Positions 1 through 5,574 of a DNA stretch of 5,574 nucleotides are shown piece by piece. Both the position numbers and the translations under genes were made by a program. The notes beneath the pieces are model-generated. The model saw only the letters and a program-made list of their open reading frames with translations. It searched no databases and was not told the origin of the DNA. This stretch comes from Streptomyces violaceus (GTDB lineage: Bacteria; Actinomycetota; Actinomycetes; Streptomycetales; Streptomycetaceae): contig KL569125.1 in NCBI GenBank assembly GCA_000715635.1, forward strand, positions 5,943-11,516. The letters run 5' to 3'. The first letter of the stretch is position 1. Every line of letters begins with the position of its first letter.

Positions 1-1025
1 GCGTCGCGGGCGGTGAGGTCGATGTGGCGCGGGAGTTGCTCGCAGAAGACCTTGCGGGCCTCGCCGGGGTCGGACACGTAGACGGTGTGGCCGTCGCCCT
101 TGTCGGCGAGGTTCTCCATGAGGGCGTCGCCGTAGTCGCTGCCCACGCCGACGCCGAAGAGGGTGATGCCGTGCTCGCGGCGTTCGCCGGAGATCCGCTC
201 CAGGATGGCGTCCGCGTCGGTGTCGCCGGTGTTGGCGAGGGCGTCGGAGACGAGGACGACCCGGTTGGTGGCGCCCTCGCGCAGACCCTCGACGGCCTGT
301 TCGTAGCCGGTCTCGACGCCGGCGCCGAGGTTGGTGGAGTTCTGGATCTCCAGCTCGGCGATGGCGTCGTGGATCTCGTCGCGGTTGCCGTCGAGGCGGG
401 TCATGGGCAGGACGGTCTCGGCCTCGTCGCTGAAGGTGACGAGCGCGACCGAGTCGTCGTCGCGCAGCCGGTCCGTCATCACGGCGAGGGACTCCTGGGC
501 GAGGTCCAGGCGGCCCGGTTCGGCCATGGAGCCGGAGACGTCGATGACGAAGGTGAGGGCGGCGGGCGGGCGTTCGCCGGTGCCTTCCGTGGAGCGGGTG
601 GCGAGGCCGACGCGGACCAGGGACCAGTCCTCGTCGTCGGTGCGGGCGCCGTCGACGGTGACCGAGAAACCGTCGCCGTCCGGGCGTTCGTAGTCCTGGC
701 GGAAGCTGTTGACGAACTCCTCGGGGCGGACCGTCGAGGGGTCGGGGAACCGGCCGTCGGCGAGGGCGCGGCGGGCGTAGTCGTAGGAGGCGGTGTCGAC
801 GTCGAGGGCGAAGGTGGAGAGGTGGCGGGGGTTCTCCCGGCGGTCGTCCTCCTGCTCGCTGGGTTCGTCGCCGTGCGTGGGTGCGGTCAGGCCCGAGCTG
901 TAGCCGTCGCGGTCGGCCGTCTTGCTGTCTTCGCTGGTGCCGGCGCCTCCGCTGCACGCGGTGAGCAGGAGTCCGCTCGCCGCCGTGACGGCGAGCAACA
1001 GGTTTCGTGTCCGGTACCGCTCCAT
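1..1025 (-). CDS. VWA-domain lipoprotein (YfbK-like), C-terminus beyond window
   Basis: About 341 residues are visible; the gene continues past base 1. The N-terminus is a lipoprotein signal: basic MERYRTR, a hydrophobic run (about residues 9-21) and a lipobox LTAC with the lipidated cysteine at 24, followed by a Gly/Ser/acidic linker to about residue 65. FALDVDTASY (72-81) and the next 40 residues match the N-terminal von Willebrand factor domain of the YfbK-type family. A VWA domain follows from about residue 155, with a complete metal-ion-dependent adhesion site: DVSGS (D162, S164, S166), T231 in NSTNLGAG and D261 in LVSDALANTGD. It should therefore bind a divalent metal and a protein ligand at the outer membrane face. 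Family members usually run to some 500 residues or more with a C-terminal DUF3520-type domain, which would lie outside this window. The ATG start is supported by AGGGGG 8 bases upstream. The ligand and role are unknown; Streptomyces genomes carry several such proteins. Confidence 0.92.
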   Translation of the reverse strand, partial: MERYRTRNLLLAVTAASGLLLTACSGGAGTSEDSKTADRDGYSSGLTAPTHGDEPSEQEDDRRENPRHLSTFALDVDTASYDYARRALADGRFPDPSTVRPEEFVNSFRQDYERPDGDGFSVTVDGARTDDEDWSLVRVGLATRSTEGTGERPPAALTFVIDVSGSMAEPGRLDLAQESLAVMTDRLRDDDSVALVTFSDEAETVLPMTRLDGNRDEIHDAIAELEIQNSTNLGAGVETGYEQAVEGLREGATNRVVLVSDALANTGDTDADAILERISGERREHGITLFGVGVGSDYGDALMENLADKGDGHTVYVSDPGEARKVFCEQLPRHIDLTARD

Positions 1026-1173
1026 CGTCCGTGCCCCCTGGGTCCGTTGGTGTCGGCTTCTTGCGACTGTGACGGCGCAGGGGGTGAGAACGTGCGGTAC
1101 GGGGTGTTGCGGAAGCGTCTCGAAGCGGCCACGGAGACGGGCCGTCGAGACCGGTAGGACACCCTCCGTTGAC
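1026..1173 (-). other. Intergenic gap between permease and VWA lipoprotein genes
   Basis: This 148-base gap separates two genes on the same strand. It holds the ribosome binding site next to the lipoprotein gene. A weak promoter-like pair can be drawn: TTCGAG (1119-1124) and TACCGC (1094-1099) with a 19-base spacer, neither a close match to consensus. ACGGAG/CTCCGT (1131-1136 and 1164-1169) could form a 6-bp stem just after the permease stop, but the 27-base loop makes it a poor terminator. The lipoprotein gene may have its own promoter here or be read through from the transporter operon; the sequence does not decide. Confidence 0.35.
1034..1039 (-). promoter_or_regulatory. Ribosome binding site of the VWA lipoprotein gene
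   Basis: On the minus strand AGGGGG stands 8 bases before the ATG at 1025. This is a strong purine-rich Shine-Dalgarno match at good spacing, and it fixes the start directly ahead of the lipoprotein signal. Confidence 0.7.
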
Positions 1174-2040
1174 CTAGGAGACGACGTCCTTGCGGGCGAA
1201 ACCGCGGAAGGCCAGCGCGAACAGCACGAGCGCGTACGTTACGGAAATCGACGTGCCCTGGATCATGTCCGACCACTCCAGCTGCGGCCGGACCGCGTCG
1301 AGCCAGGCGTACTGCCAGTGCGCGGGCAGGAAGTGGCGCCAGTCGCCGAGGGCCGTCACCTCGTCGAGGACGCTGCCGATGATGGTCAGGAACACCGCGC
1401 CGCCGACCGCGCCGAGCGGTGCGTCCGTCCGGGTCGACAGGTAGAACGCGAGGGCCGCGGTGACCAGTTGGGACACCATGATGTACGCGACGACGATCAG
1501 TATGCGCACGGCGGCGGTGCTGGTGGGCAGGGTGCCGCCGGTGGGCAGCTGGAGGGGGCCCCAGCCGTAGGCGGCCGTGCCGACGATCAGGGCGACGATC
1601 GGGAGCAGGACGAGCGCGGCCAGGCTGAGGGTGAGTCCGACGGCGAGCTTGGACCACAGCAGCCGGGCCCGGGGCACAGGCGCGGCGAGCAGGTAGCGCA
1701 GGGAGGACCAGCTCGCCTCCGAGGCGACCGTGTCGCCGCAGAACAGGGCGACGGGGATGACGAGCAGGAAGCCGGCGGCGGAGAAGAGGTTGACGGCGGC
1801 GAAGTTCGCCCCGGACGCGGTCGCCGTGTCCATGAGGTTCACGCGGTTGTTGTTGCCGCCCGGGTCGCCGCCGACCTGGAAGGCGATCAGCAGGATGATC
1901 GGCAGGGCGAACAGGACGCCGCCCATGACCATCGTGCGGCGCCGCTTCAGCTGCCGGACGAGCTCGACGCGGAAGGGCAGGGTGCGGCCCGCGCGGTAGC
2001 CGTCGGCGACCTCGACGGGCGGCTCGGCGAGCTTGCTCAT
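1174..2040 (-). CDS. ABC-2 type transporter permease
   Basis: A 288-residue integral membrane protein with the form of an ABC-2 family permease, the usual partner of DrrA/BcrA-type ATPases in drug, lipid or peptide export. A cytoplasmic N-terminus of about 35 residues ends in KRRR, followed by about six membrane helices: roughly residues 36-55, 82-101, 131-155, 177-200, 207-226 and 263-280. A Gly/Asn-rich loop (57-70) lies outside between the first two helices. The cytoplasmic segment GDTVASEASWSSLRYLLAAPVPR is the region that normally contacts the ATPase: an acidic/small-residue stretch followed by R..LAAPVPR, typical of the family. The C-terminus (FARKDVVS) is basic and cytoplasmic. Its ATG overlaps the stop of the upstream hydrolase-ATPase gene as ATGA, so translation is probably coupled and the two products should form one transporter, most likely with two copies of each. 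The substrate cannot be told from the sequence. Confidence 0.93.
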   Translation of the reverse strand: MSKLAEPPVEVADGYRAGRTLPFRVELVRQLKRRRTMVMGGVLFALPIILLIAFQVGGDPGGNNNRVNLMDTATASGANFAAVNLFSAAGFLLVIPVALFCGDTVASEASWSSLRYLLAAPVPRARLLWSKLAVGLTLSLAALVLLPIVALIVGTAAYGWGPLQLPTGGTLPTSTAAVRILIVVAYIMVSQLVTAALAFYLSTRTDAPLGAVGGAVFLTIIGSVLDEVTALGDWRHFLPAHWQYAWLDAVRPQLEWSDMIQGTSISVTYALVLFALAFRGFARKDVVS

Positions 2041-4694
2041 GCTTCGGCTCCGATCAGGGTGAGGAAGGCGTCCTCCAGGCGGCGGTGCGGGCCGACCGAC
2101 CGCACCGGCACGTCCAGCCGTACGAGTTCGGCGACCAGGCGCTGCGGGGTGCCGTCGGCGTCGAGCTGGACCAGGAGGCCCTCGTCGACGGGCACGGCCG
2201 AGGCGACGCCCGGGAGGGCGGCGACCTTCTCCACGACGGGCTCGTCCACCGGCGTGGCCGTGCCCACCAGGAGGGTGTCGCCCGAGCCGACGATGTCCTC
2301 GACCGGGCCCGCCTGGACGAGCTGTCCGTGGTCCATCACGACCAGGTGGGTGCAGGTCTGCTCCACCTCCGCGAGGAGGTGGCTGGAGACGATGACCGTG
2401 CGCCCCGCGGCGGCGTAGCGGATCATCACCTCGCGCATCTCGCGGATCTGGGGCGGGTCCAGGCCGTTGGTCGGTTCGTCGAGGATGAGCAGGTCCGGCA
2501 TGCCGAGCATGGCCTGGGCGATGGCGAGGCGCTGGCGCATGCCCTGGGAGTAGGTGCGCACCGCGCGGGCGAGCGCGTCGCCCAGGCCCGCGATCTCCAG
2601 GGCCTCCTCCATGTGCGCGTCCTCGGCGGGGCGGCCGGTGGCGCGCCAGTACAGCTCCAGGTTCTCGCGGCCGGACAGGTGCGGCAGGAAACCCGCGCCC
2701 TCGACGAAGGCGCCGACCCGGGAGAGGACCGGGGCGCCCGGGCTGATGGCGTGGCCGAAGACACGGATCTCGCCGCCGTCCGGCTTGATCAGGCCCATCA
2801 GCATGCGCAGGGTGGTCGTCTTCCCCGCTCCGTTGGGGCCGAGGAGGCCCAGTACCTGGCCCTTCTCCACGCGGAAGGACAGGTCCTTGACGGCGTACCG
2901 GTCGGAGGACTTGGCGTAGCGCTTGGTCAGGTCCGTGATCTGGAGCGGGACTTCGGCCATCCCGGGGTCGGGCGGGGCGGGGGCCGCCGTGCGGCGGCGG
3001 CCCGTGATGATCAGGGCCAGGGCGATCACGGCGCCGGCCATCGGCATCCACCACACCCAGGCGGGCAGCCCGCCCTGGGTGTCGCGCTGGCCGAGGGCCG
3101 AGGGGACCTTCAGGTCGCCCTTGAGGGAGACGGTGTACGTCGCCGGGGAGGCCGGGGAGGCGTAGCCGAGGTCCGTCGAGGCGAGGACCAGGCGCAGCCG
3201 GTGGCCGTCGTCGATCTCGTGGTCGATCGCCGGGAGGGTGATCGTGACGTCCTTGCCGGCCTTGGCGCCCTCGACCCTCAGGGGCGTGACGAGCTGGGAG
3301 GGCAGGACCGGCTGGGAGCCGCCGCCCGGGCCGACGTCGTAGACCTTGGCGAAGAGCACGGCGTCGTCGCTGGTGGACTTCACGTGGACGGTGGCGGTGG
3401 GCGAGCCGGTGATCTGGACGTCTTCGGTGAAGGGGGCCGACTCGAACGCGGCGAACTGGCCGGGGAAGTCGAGCGAGATGCCGATGCCGAGGGTGGAGAG
3501 CTGGCTGAGGCCGCCGGCGCCGCCGAGGCCGGGCAGGGCGGAGACGCCGGGCGGGCTGGCGCCGGGCGGGTTGTCGAAGCTCTGCTCACGGCCGACCAGG
3601 GCGATGGAGCGCCGCTCGGCCTCCAGGCCGGGGTAGCGGTCCGAGGTCACGCCGGTCAGGCGGGGTTCGCCGTCGCCGGAGCCCATGCCGAGGGTGCGGG
3701 TGACGCGGAAGGCGGGGCCGGTGTCGGCGGCCTTGTCCTGCTTCAGGTAGCGGTCGAACCAGGTCGTGACCCGGTCCTGGACGCGGCCGGTCTCCATGTC
3801 GCCACCGTCGTGGCCGCCCGCGATCCAGTCGACGTCGACGGGGGCGCCGTTGGCGCGGATGGCCTTCGCGGCCTGGTCGGCCTGGCCGAGCGGGAAGAGG
3901 GAGTCCGACTGGCCCTGCATCAGCAGGGTCGGCACGTCGATGTCCTTCCCCACGGCGGACGGTGAGCGCGCCTCGAGCAGCTTGCGCGCCTCGGCGTCCG
4001 GCGTGCCCGACTCGGCGACCCGCTCGTACATCCGGCACAGCGCGGGCTCGAACTTCTCGCAGCCGCCGCCGGAGTTGACGAAGATGCCGGCCCACAGCTT
4101 CTTGAACACGCCGTTCGGGAACAGCGCGTCGGCGAGGTTCCAGTACGTGATCGCCGGGGCGATGGCGTCCACCCGGTCGTCGTGCCCCGCCGTCAGCAGC
4201 GCGATGGCGCCGCCGTAGGAGCCGCCCGCCATGCCCACGCGCGGATCTCCGGGCTTGTCGAGCTCGACCTGGGGCTGCTTCGCCAGCCAGTCGATGAGCT
4301 TCGAGACGTCGGCGACCTCGCCCTCGGGGTCGTTCAGCCCGATCTTCCCGGTGGACTTGCCGAAACTGCGCGCCGACCAGGTCAGGACCGCGTAGCCGTC
4401 TCTGGCGAGGCCCTCGGCCTGCTGCCGTACGTCCTTCTTGCTGCCGCCGAAGCCGTGGCCGAGCAGCACGGCGGGGCGGCGGCGGTCTCCTCCGGAGGTG
4501 AAGAACGAGGTGTCGATGCGCACCCCGTTCCCCATGTCCTGGACCCGGTCGGAGCGGTGGACCGGGGGCGTCTCGTCGTTCGCGACGGCCGTCCACGTGC
4601 CGGCTCCCGCGAGGACGACGACGGCGGCCCCGGCGGCGAGGAGCCTCCGGGGCCTCCGAAGCAGCCCGTGGAGTCCGGGCAGTCGAAGATCCAT
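2037..4694 (-). CDS. Membrane-spanning S15-type hydrolase fused to an ABC transporter ATPase
   Basis: A single uninterrupted 885-residue protein. Domains in order: a basic start and hydrophobic helix (about 13-38, RRPRR then Ala/Val-rich, ending AVA) that is a signal peptide or anchor; an alpha/beta hydrolase of the X-Pro dipeptidyl-peptidase S15/CocE type (about 45-325) with oxyanion-region LGHGFGG (78-84), nucleophile S159 in GGSYGG, and probable D264 (GQSDSLFP) and H295 (GGHDGG); a beta-rich PepX_C-like domain (about 330-525, ending GHRLRLVLASTDLGY); a membrane helix (about 546-565) followed by RRR; then an ABC ATPase (581-885). The ATPase has Walker A GPNGAGKT (619-626), signature YSQGM (715-719), Walker B LLILDEP (735-741), D-loop GLDP and switch H772; the Q-loop position is E665, as in BcrA-like exporters. 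Positive charges after the second helix put the ATPase inside and the hydrolase outside. C212 and C220 could form an external disulfide. An in-frame TGA two codons upstream makes this ATG the earliest possible start. Family assignment is secure; the substrates are unknown. Confidence 0.93.
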   Translation of the reverse strand: MDLRLPGLHGLLRRPRRLLAAGAAVVVLAGAGTWTAVANDETPPVHRSDRVQDMGNGVRIDTSFFTSGGDRRRPAVLLGHGFGGSKKDVRQQAEGLARDGYAVLTWSARSFGKSTGKIGLNDPEGEVADVSKLIDWLAKQPQVELDKPGDPRVGMAGGSYGGAIALLTAGHDDRVDAIAPAITYWNLADALFPNGVFKKLWAGIFVNSGGGCEKFEPALCRMYERVAESGTPDAEARKLLEARSPSAVGKDIDVPTLLMQGQSDSLFPLGQADQAAKAIRANGAPVDVDWIAGGHDGGDMETGRVQDRVTTWFDRYLKQDKAADTGPAFRVTRTLGMGSGDGEPRLTGVTSDRYPGLEAERRSIALVGREQSFDNPPGASPPGVSALPGLGGAGGLSQLSTLGIGISLDFPGQFAAFESAPFTEDVQITGSPTATVHVKSTSDDAVLFAKVYDVGPGGGSQPVLPSQLVTPLRVEGAKAGKDVTITLPAIDHEIDDGHRLRLVLASTDLGYASPASPATYTVSLKGDLKVPSALGQRDTQGGLPAWVWWMPMAGAVIALALIITGRRRTAAPAPPDPGMAEVPLQITDLTKRYAKSSDRYAVKDLSFRVEKGQVLGLLGPNGAGKTTTLRMLMGLIKPDGGEIRVFGHAISPGAPVLSRVGAFVEGAGFLPHLSGRENLELYWRATGRPAEDAHMEEALEIAGLGDALARAVRTYSQGMRQRLAIAQAMLGMPDLLILDEPTNGLDPPQIREMREVMIRYAAAGRTVIVSSHLLAEVEQTCTHLVVMDHGQLVQAGPVEDIVGSGDTLLVGTATPVDEPVVEKVAALPGVASAVPVDEGLLVQLDADGTPQRLVAELVRLDVPVRSVGPHRRLEDAFLTLIGAEA

Positions 4695-4700
4695 GCGTCA

Positions 4701-4706
4701 ACGGTA
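4701..4706 (-). promoter_or_regulatory. Possible -10 element of a leaderless transcript
   Basis: On the minus strand TACCGT fits TAnnnT and is followed by six bases (TGACGC) and then the ATG at 4694. With a standard -12 to -7 placement, transcription would begin at the A of the start codon. No Shine-Dalgarno sequence is visible before this ATG, which agrees with a leaderless mRNA, common in actinomycetes. No good -35 box lies 16-19 bases upstream. This is an inference from spacing. Confidence 0.4.
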
Positions 4707-4714
4707 CGGGGTCA

Positions 4715-4736
4715 ACCTGTCGAACTGTTGTCGACC
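4715..4736 (-). repeat. Two 11-base direct repeats upstream of the hydrolase-ATPase gene
   Basis: On the minus strand GGTCGACAACA is directly followed by GTTCGACAGGT, so the unit G(G/T)TCGACA repeats at an exact 11-base, one-helical-turn step. It lies just upstream of the proposed -10 element, where a -35 box would be expected. The same stretch can be read as an imperfect inverted repeat, GGTCGAC...GTTGACC (4710-4736) with one mismatch. Either form could be an operator. The 11-base step recalls PhoP boxes in Streptomyces, but the bases match that consensus only partly. Confidence 0.35.
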
Positions 4737-4830
4737 GGAGACGGAAGTGGCACCCCTCCCAGGGGAGTACGGGGGGCCTTCGGCGTACCGCGGGTGGTGT
4801 ACGGCCTCCGGCTCGGTGGGGTCTGTTGTG

Positions 4831-4888
4831 TGCCGGGTGCGGGTGCGTTGTGGCTTGTCGCGCAGTTCCCCGCGCCCCTTTAGGGCGC
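4831..4888. repeat. Streptomyces-type dispersed intergenic repeat
   Basis: The stretch from the tandem GGGTGC units (4835-4846) through TGGCTTGTCGCGCAGTTCCC to CGCGCCCCTTTAGGGCGC resembles a sequence I recall from many intergenic regions of Streptomyces genomes, usually near 3' ends of genes. It contains overlapping self-complementary parts and sits between the mmsA stop and the next promoter. The identification is from memory of the motif; copy number in this genome cannot be seen here. Confidence 0.5.
4872..4888 (-). terminator. Hairpin just after mmsA, possible terminator
   Basis: On the minus strand GCGCCC, a five-base loop TAAAG, and GGGCGC form a perfect all-GC 6-bp stem that begins five bases after the mmsA stop codon. 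There is no T-tract behind it, which is common for terminators in high-GC actinomycetes. It is also the end of the dispersed repeat, so the repeat may itself supply the terminator. Confidence 0.5.
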
Positions 4889-4893
4889 TCGGC

Positions 4894-5574
4894 TCAGTGG
4901 TTGCGCGGGAAGCCCAGGTCCACGCCCGCCGGGGCGTCGGCCGGGTCCGGCCAGCGGGTGGTGACGACCTTGCCGCGGGTGTAGAAGTGCGTGCCGTCGT
5001 TGCCGTAGATGTGGTGGTCGCCGAAGAGCGAGTCCTTCCAGCCGCCGAAGGAGTGGTAGCCCACGGGGACCGGGATCGGGACGTTCACGCCGACCATGCC
5101 GGCCTCGACCTCCAGCTGGAAGCGGCGGGCCGCGCCGCCGTCCCGCGTGAAGATCGCGGTGCCGTTGCCGAACGGCGAGGCGTTGACGATGTCCAGCGCC
5201 TCCTCGTAGGTCTCGGTGCGCAGCACGGTCAGCACCGGACCGAAGATCTCGTCCTGGTAGGCCTTCGCGGACGTGGGCACCTTGTCGAGCAGCGAGATGC
5301 CGATCCAGTGGCCGTCCTCGAAGCCCTCGACGGTGTGGCCGGTGCCGTCCAGGACGACCTCGCAGCCCTCGGCCGCCGCGCCCTCGACGTAGGAGGCCAC
5401 CTTGTCGCGGTGGACCTTGGTGATCAGCGGGCCCATCTCGGAGGCCGGGTCGTCGCCCGGGCCGATCTTGATCTTCTCGGCGCGCTCGCGGATCTTCTCC
5501 ACCAGTTCGTCGCCGATCGAGCCGACCGCGACGACGGCGGAGATGGCCATGCAGCGCTCGCCCGCCGAGCCGTA
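4894..5574 (-). CDS. mmsA: Methylmalonate/malonate-semialdehyde dehydrogenase (acylating), C-terminal part
   Basis: The last 226 residues of a CoA-dependent aldehyde dehydrogenase of about 500 residues; the N-terminal half lies beyond base 5574. The family converts methylmalonate semialdehyde (from valine breakdown) or malonate semialdehyde (from beta-alanine or inositol) with NAD+ and CoA to propionyl-CoA or acetyl-CoA plus CO2, in the cytoplasm. The fragment opens with YGSAGERCMAIS, where the cysteine (5551-5553) is the catalytic nucleophile. DEIFGPVL follows at about fragment residues 108-115, with the Glu that contacts the cofactor ribose, then NASPFGNGTAIFT, GMVGVNVPIPVPVGYHSFGG and GWKDSLFGD, all characteristic of the MmsA/IolA branch rather than general aldehyde dehydrogenases. 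The reading frame stays open to the window edge, so the ATG at 5550 is an internal methionine and not the start. In Streptomyces the gene is also called msdA. IolA is the close alternative name; no inositol genes are visible here to favour it. It has no evident link with the downstream transporter. Confidence 0.94.
   Translation of the reverse strand, partial: YGSAGERCMAISAVVAVGSIGDELVEKIRERAEKIKIGPGDDPASEMGPLITKVHRDKVASYVEGAAAEGCEVVLDGTGHTVEGFEDGHWIGISLLDKVPTSAKAYQDEIFGPVLTVLRTETYEEALDIVNASPFGNGTAIFTRDGGAARRFQLEVEAGMVGVNVPIPVPVGYHSFGGWKDSLFGDHHIYGNDGTHFYTRGKVVTTRWPDPADAPAGVDLGFPRNH

Larger units (their letters stand above)
4695..4893 (-). other. Intergenic gap between mmsA and the hydrolase-ATPase gene
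   Basis: This 199-base gap carries, from the mmsA side, the hairpin and dispersed repeat, then a stretch without recognisable features, a small hairpin CCCCT-CCC-AGGGG (4753-4765), the 11-base direct repeats and the possible -10 element. No coding sequence on either strand is convincing here. The layout suggests that the hydrolase-ATPase gene and permease are transcribed separately from mmsA. Confidence 0.5.

Noticed and set aside
24..1157. A 377-residue open frame on the plus strand
   Set aside because: It is antisense to the VWA lipoprotein gene and runs through its promoter gap. The translation is low-complexity Val/Gly/Ala and shows no recognisable motif.
1131..1169. ACGGAG/CTCCGT inverted repeat after the permease as a terminator
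   Set aside because: The 6-bp stem would enclose a 27-base loop, too long for a convincing terminator, and there is no T-tract.
922..2418. A 498-residue open frame on the plus strand
   Set aside because: It crosses two real minus-strand genes and the gap between them, and reads as Gln/Gly/Arg/Asp-rich noise.
2037..2960. Separate start for the ATPase domain at internal methionine 579
   Set aside because: MAEVPLQ looks like a typical ATPase start, but the bases before it (GACCCCGGG) give no ribosome binding site, and the frame is open from the hydrolase through the membrane helix. A second internal product cannot be fully excluded.
2041..3054. Upstream extension of the permease frame by more than 300 residues
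   Set aside because: The extension is an Arg/Pro/Gly-rich shadow of the ATPase in another frame. The true permease begins at the ATG at 2040, which overlaps the upstream stop as ATGA.
2085..3965. A 626-residue open frame on the plus strand
   Set aside because: It is antisense to the hydrolase-ATPase gene, whose motifs are unmistakable. Its translation is a Gly/Ala/Arg/Asp/Val-rich string without domain character, as expected opposite a GC-rich gene.
4894..5550. ATG at 5550 as the start of mmsA
   Set aside because: The frame stays open to the window edge and the preceding codons encode YGSAGERC with the catalytic cysteine, so this methionine is internal.

Overview
The window is very GC-rich, its codons end almost always in G or C, and all four genes lie on the minus strand. 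The GC bias, a mycelial-actinomycete type of lipoprotein, the CoA-dependent semialdehyde dehydrogenase and an intergenic repeat that I recognise from Streptomyces together point to a Streptomyces or close relative. I saw no TTA codons in the genes, so none looks dependent on the bldA tRNA.

Layout, in the direction of transcription (right to left): (1) 5574-4894, the C-terminal part of a methylmalonate/malonate-semialdehyde dehydrogenase (mmsA, called msdA in Streptomyces), cut by the window edge eight codons before and including its catalytic cysteine. (2) 4893-4695, a 199-base gap with a hairpin just after mmsA, a Streptomyces-type dispersed repeat, and the promoter zone of the next gene. 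(3) 4694-2037, an unusual 885-residue protein: an N-terminal membrane anchor or signal, an S15/CocE-type alpha/beta hydrolase with its jelly-roll domain, a second membrane helix, then a complete ABC transporter ATPase. (4) 2040-1174, an ABC-2 type permease whose start overlaps the stop of gene 3 by ATGA. (5) 1173-1026, a 148-base gap. (6) 1025 to beyond base 1, a lipoprotein with a von Willebrand A domain, incomplete at its C-terminus.

Genes 3 and 4 form a two-gene transporter operon. The most interesting point is the fusion in gene 3: its topology puts a serine hydrolase outside the cell and an ATPase inside, joined through one membrane helix. With the coupled permease this would make an exporter carrying its own extracellular hydrolase. 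Such fusions may well already sit in databases under generic names; I do not know of a described function. The gene also looks leaderless: an in-frame stop lies two codons before the ATG, no ribosome binding site is visible, and a TAnnnT -10 element is spaced so that transcription could start at the A of the ATG. mmsA is metabolically unrelated. The VWA lipoprotein may be a separate unit, although both it and the hydrolase domain face outward.
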